NCBI GenBank assembly: GCA_021776805.1
Contig: JAJFFD010000054.1
Coordinates: 1 to 64,000, forward strand
Direction of reading: 5' to 3'
Length of the DNA: 64,000 nt
DNA from: Planctomycetota bacterium
GTDB taxonomy: Bacteria; Planctomycetota; UBA1135; UBA2386
Every line of letters begins with the position of its first letter. Within the stretch, counting starts at the first letter, position 1. Shown in pieces: positions 1 through 8,945 of this stretch. The notes below the pieces were generated by a model, which was not told the origin of the DNA, searched no databases, and saw only the letters and a program-made list of their open reading frames with translations. A program made the position numbers and the translations under genes.

Positions 1-326
1 AGGCGATGATGAATCTCCACCGTGCTCTTGCCGATGAGAAACAGTCCACCGGCGATCAGAATCAAGTCACGGCCTGAAAAGCCCTGATCGAATACGGAGA
101 AGAAGGGTTCGGTCAGCCCCATGATCCAGGAGAGGAAGAAGAGCAGCACGACGCGCATGCCCATGGCCAAGAGCAGGCCGATCTTGCGCGCCTTCTCCTG
201 CTGCTCCTCCGGTAGCCTCCCAGTCAGTATCGAGATGAAGATGATGTTGTCGATACCGAGCACGATCTCGAGGGCGGTGAGAGTCGTGAGTGCGATCCAT
301 GCCTCGGGCTGGGCGATCCATTCCAT
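1..326 (-). CDS. TerC/YgdQ-family integral membrane protein, N-terminal part (cut by left edge)
   Basis: Reading the minus strand from the ATG at 326 gives about 108 residues open to the window edge. The start MEWIAQPEAWIALTTLTALE, followed by IVLGIDNIIFISIL, is the classic first membrane segment of TerC-family proteins, with the acidic residues of the family (Glu in ALEIVLG, Asp in GIDN). A cytosolic loop (LPEEQQEKARK), a second hydrophobic helix (IGLLLAMGMRVVLLFFLSW) and a third (RDLILIAGGLFLIGKS) follow. TerC proteins are multi-pass inner-membrane proteins linked to metal-ion (Mn) efflux or membrane-protein metalation; which applies here cannot be told. The rest of the gene lies outside the window. 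Confidence 0.88.
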   Translation of the reverse strand, partial: MEWIAQPEAWIALTTLTALEIVLGIDNIIFISILTGRLPEEQQEKARKIGLLLAMGMRVVLLFFLSWIMGLTEPFFSVFDQGFSGRDLILIAGGLFLIGKSTVEIHHR

Positions 327-535
327 GGCAAGACCGTACGGAGGCTCTCGCGTCGGTGAAGTGCTTTTCCCGCAGCCCTGACCGATTCATGACCTTGCGC
401 TGGCAGCAGCCTTGCAGCCTGGGCCCTTTCGACAGAATGAGTGGCGAATCGGCGAGAGAGCAAGCGCTTGGACTCTTGCTGCCGGGGCCAATGGGATGAG
501 ACTGGCTTGGTTCGACCAGCACCCCAGGAAGCAAC

Positions 536-1582
536 ATGATCGCCAAGACCCTGATCCTTCTCACCGCCCTTCTCTACAGCAACTCGATAGTGATCGATCG
601 GGAGCAGCCCGACTTTGCGAAAGACCTCGGCATCAAAGTGGACAAGGTCGAGCCCTTGGACAAGGAGATCTCGACGGAGATCCTGGAGAGGGTTAGCAAG
701 CTGGTTGGCAAGCTGCCTGAGTTCATCGCCGGCATAGAGCTTTTCAAGGGCAGGGCACAGGTTCGGAGAAGCAATGAGATGGTACGGGCCTGGTTTGCTC
801 GAGTACCTATGGGTGACCCGGTCGCCGGTGCCAGAGTCTGCCTGGCCATGGACATGGCGGGCGAAATCCTCGGCGTCGGTGTGTGGGGAAGCGAGGACTT
901 CGACGCGGACGAGCATGGCCGTTGGGCGCTGCTCATGAATTCCCTGCGCACACAGAGTTCGCCCCGCCTACGAGACGGCGAGATCGCCTATGGAGCGGTG
1001 GAGGCGAGCATGCAAAAGATCGAAGACGATTCGAAGGAGAACGGTCAGATCGCGCGGGCCTTGGCGAGGACCAGACGAGGCATGAACCGTTACGCGCTTG
1101 TCATCGGCAACCTGAACATGCTCCTGCAGCAGGACAAGCTGATGCCCGCAGAATGGTTCGATCCCATCATCGATGACATGCTCACCTTGGCGGACGACGC
1201 GGTTGCCTTCACACCGGTGATCGGATCGAAGGGGGCGATGGAGTTGAGCGAGAAGGCGCTGGAGGCATTGGCTGCCTTCGAAGAGGCCAAGACCCTCGCC
1301 GAGGATGAAGACACCACGGTAGAGGACATGGCGGATCTGGTGCGACGCTATACCACAGCGGGCGGCATCTGTCGTGACTGCCATGACAGCAAGAGTGGTC
1401 CCGTGGCTTCGAATTGGCGGCGGGTGCTGCGCAACAAGATCTTTGAGCTCGAAGTGCCGGCCGGAATGATGCAGGTGGGTTTTGATATCCCTCAGGCCGC
1501 TGGCGACGACGGGGTGATCTCCGGCGAAATTGGGGCTGCCTTCCGCGGCGCCATCATGTTGATGGATCAGCTGCGGAAGTGA
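536..1582 (+). CDS. Exported protein with one CXXCH haem-binding motif, unknown function
   Basis: A 348-residue protein with a hydrophobic N-terminus (MIAKTLILLTALLYSNSIVI) that reads as a signal peptide or anchor. A long, mostly helical middle follows, with many Glu/Leu/Ala. Near the C-terminus, residues 279-283 are CRDCH, a canonical CXXCH covalent haem c site, followed by about 65 residues. With a single haem motif and an export signal it could be a periplasmic c-type cytochrome-like protein, but I do not recognise the family, and a chance CXXCH cannot be excluded. It stands alone between divergent terC and a convergent minus-strand gene. The start ATG follows AGGAAGCAAC at about 528-535, a usable ribosome site. 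Confidence 0.7.
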   Translation: MIAKTLILLTALLYSNSIVIDREQPDFAKDLGIKVDKVEPLDKEISTEILERVSKLVGKLPEFIAGIELFKGRAQVRRSNEMVRAWFARVPMGDPVAGARVCLAMDMAGEILGVGVWGSEDFDADEHGRWALLMNSLRTQSSPRLRDGEIAYGAVEASMQKIEDDSKENGQIARALARTRRGMNRYALVIGNLNMLLQQDKLMPAEWFDPIIDDMLTLADDAVAFTPVIGSKGAMELSEKALEALAAFEEAKTLAEDEDTTVEDMADLVRRYTTAGGICRDCHDSKSGPVASNWRRVLRNKIFELEVPAGMMQVGFDIPQAAGDDGVISGEIGAAFRGAIMLMDQLRK

Positions 1583-1607
1583 GCGGCTGGCGGCTGAATT
1601 CGGACCT

Positions 1608-2225
1608 TCACCGCTCCGCCAACTGCAGGTCGAGTCGAATCGGCACCCAGGAGATGCTGCAGCCGAGGCTCTCGAGCCAGCTGGCAACGGCGTCGTTGCA
1701 GTTGCTGAGAAACCAATAGCTCTCGCCTGCGGGAACGAAGGTCATGCCATAGCGAGAGTTGTAGACCTGTTGGTTGGAGGCAGCTGCGAAGCGGTCCGCC
1801 AGACTCTCCAGGAGAGTCTGCATGTCCTTGGCAGCCACTTGGATCGGGTGCAGTTGCATCCAGGAGAACTGTCGGCGTAGCTCTTCTTCGCTGCGGGCCG
1901 AAGTCCTGCGGCTGGCGAGAGTTCCCGCCGTGGGCCAGAGGATGGTGTCGAATACGTGGTACCAGCTGTCTTGGTTATTGGCGTACCAATCCCAGTCGCC
2001 GAAGCCGTATTCGATGAGGCCTTGATCTGCGTTGGGTAACCAGAGACCGCGGTGAAGGTCATCCATGAGGAGGTAGATGGTGACCGGGTCGTCTGGGTCT
2101 TCGGGCGGGGTGATGGTCGAGGTGCTGCCGACGATCGCGAAGAATGCGGTGCTGGCTAGAAGCAGCAGAATGGTGATGCGCTTCCAGCGTTTGCGGAGGG
2201 TGGTGAGAAAACCGGTCTCAGCCAT
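1608..2225 (-). CDS. DUF2459-like membrane-anchored protein
   Basis: About 205 residues. Residues from MAETGFL carry a basic stretch (RKRWKR) and one hydrophobic segment (ITILLLLASTAFFAIVG), then an outside domain. TIYLLMDDLHRGLWLP followed by IEYGFGDWDWYAN resembles the DUF2459 pattern (a shGwHtGlvlp-like strand, then a fleyGwGd-type strand). The C-terminal LSNCNDAVASWLESLGC fits the NxCNxW-type ending of that family. Function is unknown. In-frame starts exist at 2249 (TTG), 2243 (ATG) and 2225 (ATG). I prefer 2225 because it overlaps the stop of the upstream MOSC gene (2218) by a few bases, as expected for translational coupling. Confidence 0.6.
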   Translation of the reverse strand: MAETGFLTTLRKRWKRITILLLLASTAFFAIVGSTSTITPPEDPDDPVTIYLLMDDLHRGLWLPNADQGLIEYGFGDWDWYANNQDSWYHVFDTILWPTAGTLASRRTSARSEEELRRQFSWMQLHPIQVAAKDMQTLLESLADRFAAASNQQVYNSRYGMTFVPAGESYWFLSNCNDAVASWLESLGCSISWVPIRLDLQLAER

Positions 2226-2661
2226 CCACCCAACCAACCGCATCCCCAACCTTCACTTCCCCACCTTCCATAATCACCCCGAAGACACCCCCACGCCAGT
2301 CCGGACGCAAGGCCTCCCACAGACCCGCGTGCAAGTCGTCCATCAACTCACAAGGCCGGGTTTCGCCGTGGATCTCCACCAGACAAGAACCCACGCGCAG
2401 CTTGCGGCCGCGACTCTCGTTCAGATCCACGCCATCAACCAAGAGATTCGCGCGGCGCAAGGCCGGATCGACCTCAGCTCCGAGCTGATCGCAGGCCTTC
2501 TGCCAGGCCCCCAGATCGAGGATGGTCACCTGTCGCTTGTTCTCGCTGCTGTGATGGTCACCCTCCATGCCCTGGTTGGCGACAGCGGTCGCCTTCTCCA
2601 CTTCGCGCACGGGGGTGCGGGCCGAGGGACGGAGGAAGATCTTGTGAAGTGACGCGCTCAT
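2218..2661 (-). CDS. MOSC-domain protein
   Basis: A 147-residue protein made of a single MOSC domain (molybdenum-cofactor sulfurase C-terminal type). Visible marks are the RREVEKATAVANQG-like opening strand, the GDHH segment, VTILDLGAWQKAC and the conserved Cys in ETRPCELMDD, followed by LRPDWRGGVFGVIMEGG. MOSC proteins handle sulfur or molybdenum cofactor ligands; small stand-alone versions are common and mostly uncharacterised. It is the first gene of a two-gene minus-strand unit with the DUF2459-like gene and lies divergent to the epimerase gene at 2698, leaving only 36 bp between the two starts. Confidence 0.82.
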   Translation of the reverse strand: MSASLHKIFLRPSARTPVREVEKATAVANQGMEGDHHSSENKRQVTILDLGAWQKACDQLGAEVDPALRRANLLVDGVDLNESRGRKLRVGSCLVEIHGETRPCELMDDLHAGLWEALRPDWRGGVFGVIMEGGEVKVGDAVGWVDG

Positions 2662-2697
2662 GATGCGAGCAAGATATCCTGGCAGCGCGACTGCTCC

Positions 2698-3675
2698 ATG
2701 GCCGAAAGCATCTTCATAACCGGCGGCAACGGCTTCCTGGGTTCGGCACTGCTGCCGTTACTGGCTGCACGCGGGTACAAATTGCGCTGCCTTCTGCGGC
2801 GGGGATCAGACCGGAGCAAGCTGGCGACCTACGAGCACGAGACCATCGAAGGGGACTTGGGCGAAGAAACGGCGCTGCGTGAGGGGCTCGAGGGAATGGA
2901 CTGGGTCATCCACCTGGCCGCTGCAGTGTCCATGTACAAGCCAGATGCAGCGCTCATGCGCCGGGTCAATGTGTCCGAGACCGCAGGCTTGGCAAGGCTG
3001 GCTCGAGAGGCAGGGGTCGTACGTTTTCTACAGGTATCATCCGTGGCGGCGGTGGGCTACTCGGCGGACGGTGAGCCCATCGATGAGGACGCGCCGTACA
3101 ACTGGGGCCACCTGCGCATTCCGTATTGCGATACTAAGCGTGCCGGCGAAGAAGCTGTGCAAGCAGAGGGTAGAGCGGGCATGGAGGTGGTCACGGTCAA
3201 TCCCAGCTCGATGATCGGCGTCGGCGATCGGCGCAAGGGCGAGGCTTCTATCTTCGCATCGGCCGCGAGGGGCAGAATTCCATTTGCACCACCAGGAGGC
3301 ATCAACTTTGCAGATCTGCGCGATGTCGCCGCCGGATGCATGGCCGCAATCGAGAAGGGGCGTGCGGGGGAACGCTACATCCTCGCTGGCGACAACCTGA
3401 GGGGCCGAGAATTCGTTGGCAGCCTGCTGCGGCTCGCTGGTCACCGCCCGCCGCGTCTAGCTCTTCCCATGCCAGTCGCTCGTCTCGCTGCCAGTCTGGC
3501 GACGGCCTACGAATGGCTCCGTCCCCTGTCGCCACCGATCACCGCTCAGGCCATGCGCATGGCCAGCAGACTCTGCTGGTACTCCAGTGACAAGGCCGCG
3601 AATGAGCTCGGGTACCGAACACGCGGCATCGAGGACGCGATGCGCATGGCCCTGGTAGATCTCAAGACCGAATAG
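2698..3675 (+). CDS. NAD-dependent epimerase/dehydratase (extended SDR; HpnA-like)
   Basis: 325 residues of the extended short-chain dehydrogenase/reductase fold. The nucleotide loop GGNGFLG lies at residues 9-15, an acidic EGDL strand follows at about residue 50, the HLAAAVS strand marks the cofactor pocket, and the active-site Tyr143-x3-Lys147 is seen in YCDTK. The sequence style (LLRRGSDRSKL, VNVSETAGLARLAREAGV, VSSVAAVGY) resembles the hopanoid-associated sugar epimerase group and dihydroflavonol-reductase-like proteins. The substrate cannot be given from sequence. It appears to be a single gene, with the next gene about 100 bp downstream. Confidence 0.85.
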   Translation: MAESIFITGGNGFLGSALLPLLAARGYKLRCLLRRGSDRSKLATYEHETIEGDLGEETALREGLEGMDWVIHLAAAVSMYKPDAALMRRVNVSETAGLARLAREAGVVRFLQVSSVAAVGYSADGEPIDEDAPYNWGHLRIPYCDTKRAGEEAVQAEGRAGMEVVTVNPSSMIGVGDRRKGEASIFASAARGRIPFAPPGGINFADLRDVAAGCMAAIEKGRAGERYILAGDNLRGREFVGSLLRLAGHRPPRLALPMPVARLAASLATAYEWLRPLSPPITAQAMRMASRLCWYSSDKAANELGYRTRGIEDAMRMALVDLKTE

Positions 3676-3774
3676 GTCAACCGAGGATCGACGCGTCACC
3701 TAGGAGTCAATGCGTGCACAGGACTGGGCGACTGCATGAGAGCAGTCCAACAACCAGCACCCATAGGAGGGCTC

Positions 3775-4197
3775 ATGATCCGTTCCGTATCGCTTTCTAT
3801 CTGCCTGTGTATCTCTGGGCTCAGCGCCCAAGACTTCGACTGTCCGGACCAGGTCACGAGGATCGTTCCCACGCGGGTGGTCTACGGACCGAATCTCGGC
3901 TGTGGTGGACTCAACGTGGACATGGGTGGAGTGCAGTTGGAAGGGACTTCGAGCAACTGCCCTTCCTTCGCCGTGATCGTACCCTCACACGCGAGTACCC
4001 AACATTCAGCCAAGTCCCAGACCTACACGCGCCCCCTGCAGACGATCAAGATCACTCGTCTGGACTTTGCCTGCCGAACGAAGTGGTTCCTGATCTTCCC
4101 CATCGGCAGCGAATGTCGTCGCATCGGCAGCGATGTGGTCTCCGCTCTTTCCTCCTACCAGCAGTTCCCCTGCGTGGACGCAGACCTGCAGGGATGA
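3775..4197 (+). CDS. Small secreted Cys-containing protein, unknown
   Basis: About 140 residues from MIRSVSLSICLCISGLSAQ, a clean signal peptide with an Ala-Gln cleavage region. The ATG at 3775 follows ATAGGAGGGCTC, a strong ribosome site, which is why I chose it over the in-frame ATG at 3736. The mature part has six Cys (in DFDC, LGC, SNC, FAC, EC and PC) spaced as if for disulfides in an exported protein. No family was recognised. The stop overlaps the start of the following gene (ATGA at 4194-4197), so the two are probably co-translated. Confidence 0.72.
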   Translation: MIRSVSLSICLCISGLSAQDFDCPDQVTRIVPTRVVYGPNLGCGGLNVDMGGVQLEGTSSNCPSFAVIVPSHASTQHSAKSQTYTRPLQTIKITRLDFACRTKWFLIFPIGSECRRIGSDVVSALSSYQQFPCVDADLQG

Positions 4198-5693
4198 TGG
4201 GTGCGCGCACAAGTATGCGCGGCCTGGCCCTGCTGGGCCTCGGCTGCGCCCTGTTCCTTCTTGGGCTCGCCTTCTTTCTCTGGCAGGCTGGCAATCCGCT
4301 GCCAGCAACTGCGGGCAAGAAGATGACTCCAGGAGCAGGCGAGCTCATGCAAGTGGATCGCATGCAACGCTCTCCGGCGGCGCCAATGGCGAATGCGGAT
4401 CGGCTCGCTGATGAGCGAGCGATGACCAGACCTGCGCGTAGCTTCGACAGCTACCTGCAGGAGCTCGTCGACCTGGGATGCGAACTCTGGCAGCGGGTGG
4501 AGAGCGAGGACGAAGCCGGCGCAACTGAGATCGATGCCGAGCTTCGCCGGCTCTACCGAGAACTCACTCAACATCTGCCTGCAACGGACGAGCTCGCCTT
4601 GAGCGAGCGTGGCATGCTTCCGGCGCAGGATCAGGGAGTTCGCGGACAGGTCCTTCGACAGCTGCTCAATCGCCTCATACGCGACGGGCTGGCCGAACGC
4701 TGGGAGAAGGGCATGATCCTTGGTCAGCGCAACGCCAGCGATCACCTCGCTCGTGCCATGCTCCTCAGCATCGCCAAGGACGCCTTGATCGCCACGGATC
4801 TGGGTCTCGACACGCTTGCCGATGGTCCCTACCTGGGAGCGGCACAGGAGAGAGAGGTCATGGATCTCATCGAACTCAGTGTCGAGGAGGAATTCTTGGT
4901 CCCGGTTGCCAGCGCGCTCCTGCTCACAACCTGGAAGAACATGGAGGAACGTGGTGAGCGCAGCTCCAGCGGGATCGACAGCTTGGCCCTCATTCTCAAG
5001 GACGACAGCAACCCGGCACGGCGACTGGCCGCCCTGGAGCACCTCTTGGCTAGCGGCTCCGAGAACTTGATCCGTCTCGTTCTCGACCTGGCCGGCAAGC
5101 GGGGAGATCGGGCTCTGGCTCGTCAGCTCGCCCACTGCGCGGCAAACAAACTGGAGCCAGAACTGGCGCTTCGTGTTCTCAGCGAACTCGTCGATCTAGC
5201 GGGGGAAGAACTGGTCAGCCCCTTCATGATCCTAGCTACACGGGACAGCGCGGCGGTTCAGGCCGCATACGAGCAGCGCCTGGGCGACCTGGTGGATGCA
5301 CGAGTTCGCGCTGAACTCATCACGGGCTGCGGATTCTCCGGCTCACCGGAGAGCATCGACCTGGCGGAGACAGCCTTCAACCAGGATCCGGACCCGGAGG
5401 TGCTCAGTCGCGCCCTCTTCGTGCTCAGTGCCAAAGCCAAGCCGGCGCTCGCCGAGGAGTACCTCGCCAGGGCGCTGGATGATCCCCGCATCGCCACGGA
5501 TTCGGGGCGCATTGGCAGCCTGGTGCTCTGCCTGCAGAACCTGGGAAAGCGTGGCGCCTACAACTCACTCAGCCGCATCGCCGAGAGGATCCGGGTCTTG
5601 CCGCAGCTGCTGCCGCAAGACCGAAGGGAAATGGATCGCATCCTGCAACGCTTTCTGCCGCAGAGAGCAGGGGAAAAGGCGGCGAAGCGCTGA
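4194..5693 (+). CDS. Membrane-anchored helical-repeat protein, unknown
   Basis: 499 residues starting at ATG 4194 (or 4197), four bases inside the end of the upstream secreted protein. An N-terminal hydrophobic segment (GLALLGLGCALFLLGLAFFLW) acts as an anchor. The remainder is Leu/Ala/Glu-rich helical sequence with HEAT/TPR-like periodicity (for example LARQLAHCAANKLEPELALRVL and YLARALDDPRIATDSG). No catalytic motif is visible. The frame stays open upstream to 3714, but that extension overlaps the secreted-protein gene and has no export or domain character. The C-terminal QRAGEKAAKR is basic. It is likely a periplasmic scaffold, but the function is unknown. Confidence 0.72.
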   Translation: MMGARTSMRGLALLGLGCALFLLGLAFFLWQAGNPLPATAGKKMTPGAGELMQVDRMQRSPAAPMANADRLADERAMTRPARSFDSYLQELVDLGCELWQRVESEDEAGATEIDAELRRLYRELTQHLPATDELALSERGMLPAQDQGVRGQVLRQLLNRLIRDGLAERWEKGMILGQRNASDHLARAMLLSIAKDALIATDLGLDTLADGPYLGAAQEREVMDLIELSVEEEFLVPVASALLLTTWKNMEERGERSSSGIDSLALILKDDSNPARRLAALEHLLASGSENLIRLVLDLAGKRGDRALARQLAHCAANKLEPELALRVLSELVDLAGEELVSPFMILATRDSAAVQAAYEQRLGDLVDARVRAELITGCGFSGSPESIDLAETAFNQDPDPEVLSRALFVLSAKAKPALAEEYLARALDDPRIATDSGRIGSLVLCLQNLGKRGAYNSLSRIAERIRVLPQLLPQDRREMDRILQRFLPQRAGEKAAKR

Positions 5694-5708
5694 GCGCTTC
5701 CAGCCTGC

Positions 5709-5873
5709 CTACTTCTTCTTCTCAGTATGCAGCGTGTGCCGGCGCAGGCGGGGGCAGTACTTCTTCAGCTCCAGCTTGGGCGTCCCGGGCTTCTTCCGGA
5801 TGGTGTAATTCCGGTCGCCGGTCTCGGAGCAGACCAGGTGGATAACTTCTTTCTTCTTCTTGGGCTTGGCCAT
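5709..5873 (-). CDS. rpmG: 50S ribosomal protein L33
   Basis: 54 residues, the usual length for bL33. It starts [15 protein letters not shown] and has the family signature [16 protein letters not shown]. It is a structural protein of the large ribosomal subunit near the E site. Zinc-binding L33 has two CxxC pairs. Here only the first Cys of each remains (Cys15 and Cys40), with Thr18 and Leu43 where the second Cys would be, so this is a zinc-free or degenerate form. The start ATG at 5873 was chosen over longer in-frame options because of this exact N-terminus. It ends 15 bp from the convergent gene. Confidence 0.93.
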   Translation of the reverse strand: MAKPKKKKEVIHLVCSETGDRNYTIRKKPGTPKLELKKYCPRLRRHTLHTEKKK

Positions 5874-5971
5874 GAGGACTCCGAGCTGCGGAGGGCCGAG
5901 CAGAGTAGCGGCGACCGCTGCCGGGTCAAGCCTGGAGCCTGGCTTGGGGTCAATTCCGGGCCCAGGCTGCC

Positions 5972-7126
5972 CTAGAAGCCGAATTGGAAGATCGGGCTCG
6001 CCCCATGCCAGGGCGCCCAAATCGTCTGCACATGGTCTTCCGGGATGAAGATCAGAGCCGCGTGATCCTTGAAAGAGGCCTGATTCATGAAGAGCACCAG
6101 ACCATTGCTGGCCACCAGGCGCGTACCCTCAGTGACCAGGGCCTGGGCGGTCATCTGCCGGCCATGCAGCTCCGGGAGATCCGGCATCTCAACCTGCCTG
6201 GTCAGCTCTCCGGCCCCATCCGTGGTGCCCTCGACCACCTGGCTGGGGGGCGTCCCTGTCCCCCTCGCGGTGAAGAATCCATACCTCTGACTGCCCGCCG
6301 GCAGCCGGGTCCAGAGCACACAATCCGGCAATCCCAGGGCTGCCATGGATCCTCCAAAGCCGGGGATCAGATCCGCGCTTGCCTCCTCTACCAAATCAAC
6401 GAGCAGGTATACCCGCGTATTCGCCGGCGCCCCACTCAGCTTGAAGCGGAGGGTTTTGCCGAAGCCCGGGGTCGCGCCCCGATCCATCTCCAAGTGCACC
6501 ACCGATCCGCCAGCGGAGTTGCAGCCACCCTGGCCAATGGTCACCGCGAAGCCCTGATCAACACCGCCCATATGCCAGGCCGCATCGACCCAGTGTTCTG
6601 GGCTGACATCCATGGCCGTGCCTGCGAGACCGGTCTCCCACTCGATAGTGAGCCCCGTATCCGAGAGCAAGTAGGGCTGGGCAAAAACCAGATCGATCAA
6701 GTCCGCTCCTACTCGGTCCCCCGCCGCAGCGGCCGGAGTGCCAGCCAGATTAACGGGCCCCTCGAAGACCACCACCTCGTCCAATCCACGGTTGTAGGCT
6801 GGATCACTGGAGATGTACCTGGCCCGATGCGGCGCCGTGCTGAAGGTCACCTTGAAGTCCAGCTGCCGATTCGAATAGGCGCCCTCGAGCAAGAAGGCCG
6901 GTCTACGCAATCGCAGATGGGTGATGCTCTGGCCAACCAGGGGGGACATCAGCTCCGCATCCAAGATGACCTGCAGGGTTCCCTTCGACCAACGCGCAGG
7001 CAGGGAGAGGGACACGTTCCCCGGTATCTGGGCAAACTGCTCAGGAACGGTCACCCAGTTGTTCTGAGCCGGCAGGGTCTGCAGGGCCAAGAGCCCCAGG
7101 AGGGAAGTGCTGAGAATCCTATGCAT
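5972..7126 (-). CDS. Large secreted protein of unknown function
   Basis: About 384 residues from [21 protein letters not shown], a signal peptide ending in Ala-Gln. In-frame ATGs at 7144 and 7162 would only lengthen the n-region; the one at 7144 has a GGGAAG-like site ahead of it, so the true start may be there. The mature protein is beta-rich with many Gly/Thr/Val. It contains phrases such as [12 protein letters not shown] and [16 protein letters not shown] that I associate with secreted proteins of planctomycete-like genomes, though no domain name can be assigned. It ends FQFGF. It stands alone, divergent to the SDR gene. Confidence 0.72.
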   Translation of the reverse strand: MHRILSTSLLGLLALQTLPAQNNWVTVPEQFAQIPGNVSLSLPARWSKGTLQVILDAELMSPLVGQSITHLRLRRPAFLLEGAYSNRQLDFKVTFSTAPHRARYISSDPAYNRGLDEVVVFEGPVNLAGTPAAAAGDRVGADLIDLVFAQPYLLSDTGLTIEWETGLAGTAMDVSPEHWVDAAWHMGGVDQGFAVTIGQGGCNSAGGSVVHLEMDRGATPGFGKTLRFKLSGAPANTRVYLLVDLVEEASADLIPGFGGSMAALGLPDCVLWTRLPAGSQRYGFFTARGTGTPPSQVVEGTTDGAGELTRQVEMPDLPELHGRQMTAQALVTEGTRLVASNGLVLFMNQASFKDHAALIFIPEDHVQTIWAPWHGASPIFQFGF

Positions 7127-7383
7127 GGGAGATTCCGGTGGCATGGCCACTTCCCATGTCATCGACGGGAGGAGATCGGGCGCTTTAGCGGATAGGAAAC
7201 TCCGCCCACCATGCCCGATCTCGGGGTTGTCCGCCGATACTCGAGTGGCTGTGGGGGCAGCCCGCCGAGAACTTGACTCTCAAAACCGATTCCAAGCCTC
7301 TATCGGTCCCTCTGATCGCGAGACCTGAGCGAAACTCCGGATCAGGCGGGAGTGCAGTCACGGCTCAGGGTTAGGATGCAAGC

Positions 7384-8148
7384 ATGAGCGAGGAGATCGC
7401 CCTGGTGACTGGAGCCAGCCGTGGCATCGGGCGGGCTGTCGCCGACAGGCTGGCGGCAGCTGGCTACCGCCTGGCGATCACCTCCCGTGACCAGCTGCGC
7501 CTGGCGCGAGCCGCAAAGGAACTGGGGCCCAGTGTCTTCGCTCACGCCGCGGACCTCCGCCGCAGCAAGGACATCGCTGGCCTCATCAAGGCCATGCGCA
7601 ACTCAATCGGCGAACCGCAGATTCTCATCAACAACGCGGGCATCGCCCCCAGCGGCAAGTTCGAGAAGACCAACGAGGAGATGCTCGAATCGAGCATGAG
7701 TCTCCACCTACGCGCACCCTTCGCTCTCATCCGCGCCTTTCTTCCTGGTCTGCGTGCAGCGGGCCAAGGCTGCCTGCTGCAGTTGGCATCGACCGCCGGC
7801 CTGCGGGGCTTCGCATACACCAGCGCCTACTGCGCCGCCAAACACGCCATGCTCGGCATGACCAGGAGCCTGGCCGCCGAACTTCAGGGCACGGCGATCC
7901 GTAGCTATGCAGTCTGCCCTGGTTTCGTGGACACAGATATCACCCGTAATGCAGCTCGATCGATCGCCGAGCGACAGGGCAAGAGCGAGGAGATCGCAAT
8001 GAACGAGTTGGGGGCCATGAACCGAATCGGCAGATTGCACAGCACTGCGGAAGTGGCTGATGCGGTCCTGCAACTTTGCCGCGAGCGTCCAGTAGGCTGC
8101 GTCTATAACCTGGATGCGGAGCCACCCTGCTTTGTTGAGGAACCATGA
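7384..8148 (+). CDS. Short-chain dehydrogenase/reductase (FabG-like)
   Basis: 254 residues of a classical SDR. TGASRGIG (residues 9-16) is the NAD(P) loop, NNAG follows the fourth strand, Ser lies in LASTAG, and the catalytic Tyr149-x3-Lys153 appears in YCAAK. Such enzymes reduce 3-oxoacyl or oxidise 3-hydroxyacyl thioesters. Because the enoyl-CoA hydratase and acyl-CoA dehydrogenase genes follow with overlapping stop/start codons, a 3-hydroxyacyl-CoA dehydrogenase role in an acyl- or aryl-CoA oxidation route is a reasonable inference. This is the first gene of the three-gene operon. Confidence 0.88.
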   Translation: MSEEIALVTGASRGIGRAVADRLAAAGYRLAITSRDQLRLARAAKELGPSVFAHAADLRRSKDIAGLIKAMRNSIGEPQILINNAGIAPSGKFEKTNEEMLESSMSLHLRAPFALIRAFLPGLRAAGQGCLLQLASTAGLRGFAYTSAYCAAKHAMLGMTRSLAAELQGTAIRSYAVCPGFVDTDITRNAARSIAERQGKSEEIAMNELGAMNRIGRLHSTAEVADAVLQLCRERPVGCVYNLDAEPPCFVEEP

Positions 8149-8945
8149 GTTCATCTGACTTCGACTTCCACTTCGAGATCGCCGAAGGCATCGGAACCCT
8201 CACCCTGGATCGCCCTGACAGCCTGAACTCCCTGAGCTTCGAGATCTATGCTCAGCTCGAGCGGCTATTCGCCGACCTGGAACGAGACAAGTCAGTCAAA
8301 GTTCTCATCCTCACCGGCGCGGGCAAGGGCTTTTGCTCCGGTGGTCATGTGGAGGAGATCATCGCTCAGCTCCTGGAAAGGGAAACTGCCGAGACCCTGC
8401 AGTTCACCCGGATGACCGGAGCGGTCGTGCGCAACATGCGCCGACTCAACAAGCCTGTGCTCGCCGCCATCAACGGCACTGCTGCCGGTGCTGGCGCTGT
8501 CCTGGGACTCGCCAGCGACATGCGCATCATGTCGGAGAAGGCGAGCTTTGCCTTCCTGTTCACCAAGGTCGGCTTGACCGGAGCCGACATGGGCGCCGCC
8601 TACCTCCTGCCTCCCATCGTGGGTAGCGGCCGCGCCGCCGAGATTCTCATGCTGGGGGAAAAGCTCAAAGCAAAAGAGTGTCTGCGCATCGGCCTGGCCA
8701 ACCGGGTCGTCGGCGCCGAAGACCTGATGACTGAGACCCGCTCGATAGCCAGGAGCCTGGCGGAGGGTCCTGGCCTGGCTCTTTCGATGACCAAGCGAAT
8801 GCTGGTCAACGAACGCAACATGGACTTGGACAGCGCGATCGAACAGGAAGCCCAGGCTCAGGCCCTTCTCCTGGGTTGCGCGGACCATCGCGAGTTCTAC
8901 CAGGCTTGGAAGGAAAAGCGGGATCCACGCTTCACCGGGCGATGA
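8145..8945 (+). CDS. Enoyl-CoA hydratase/isomerase (crotonase family)
   Basis: 266 residues with the crotonase fold. The first oxyanion-hole strand is FCSGGHVEEI, the second LAAINGTAAGAGAVLGLASD, and the acidic region lies around KVGLTGADMG. The C-terminal helices (MTKRMLVNERNMDLDSAIEQEAQAQ) are typical. It would hydrate 2-enoyl-CoA or perform a related reaction; the substrate is unknown. The start overlaps the SDR stop (ATGA) and its stop overlaps the next start, so the three proteins are translationally coupled. Confidence 0.9.
   Translation: MSSSDFDFHFEIAEGIGTLTLDRPDSLNSLSFEIYAQLERLFADLERDKSVKVLILTGAGKGFCSGGHVEEIIAQLLERETAETLQFTRMTGAVVRNMRRLNKPVLAAINGTAAGAGAVLGLASDMRIMSEKASFAFLFTKVGLTGADMGAAYLLPPIVGSGRAAEILMLGEKLKAKECLRIGLANRVVGAEDLMTETRSIARSLAEGPGLALSMTKRMLVNERNMDLDSAIEQEAQAQALLLGCADHREFYQAWKEKRDPRFTGR

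Noticed and set aside
3714-4193. Long N-terminal extension of the repeat protein at 4194
   Set aside because: It overlaps a secreted-protein gene with a strong ribosome site and clear signal peptide, and the extension itself shows no domain.
4155-5135. Minus-strand frame of 326 codons
   Set aside because: Antisense to the repeat-protein gene; low-complexity translation without domain or start signal.
5984-7195. Plus-strand frame of 403 codons
   Set aside because: Antisense to the secreted protein, which has a signal peptide; the translation is Arg/Gln/Pro-rich with no family.
7231-7330. tRNA-like D-arm phrase (CGAGTGGCTGTGGGGGCAGC)
   Set aside because: No acceptor stem, T-arm or matching anticodon stem could be built.
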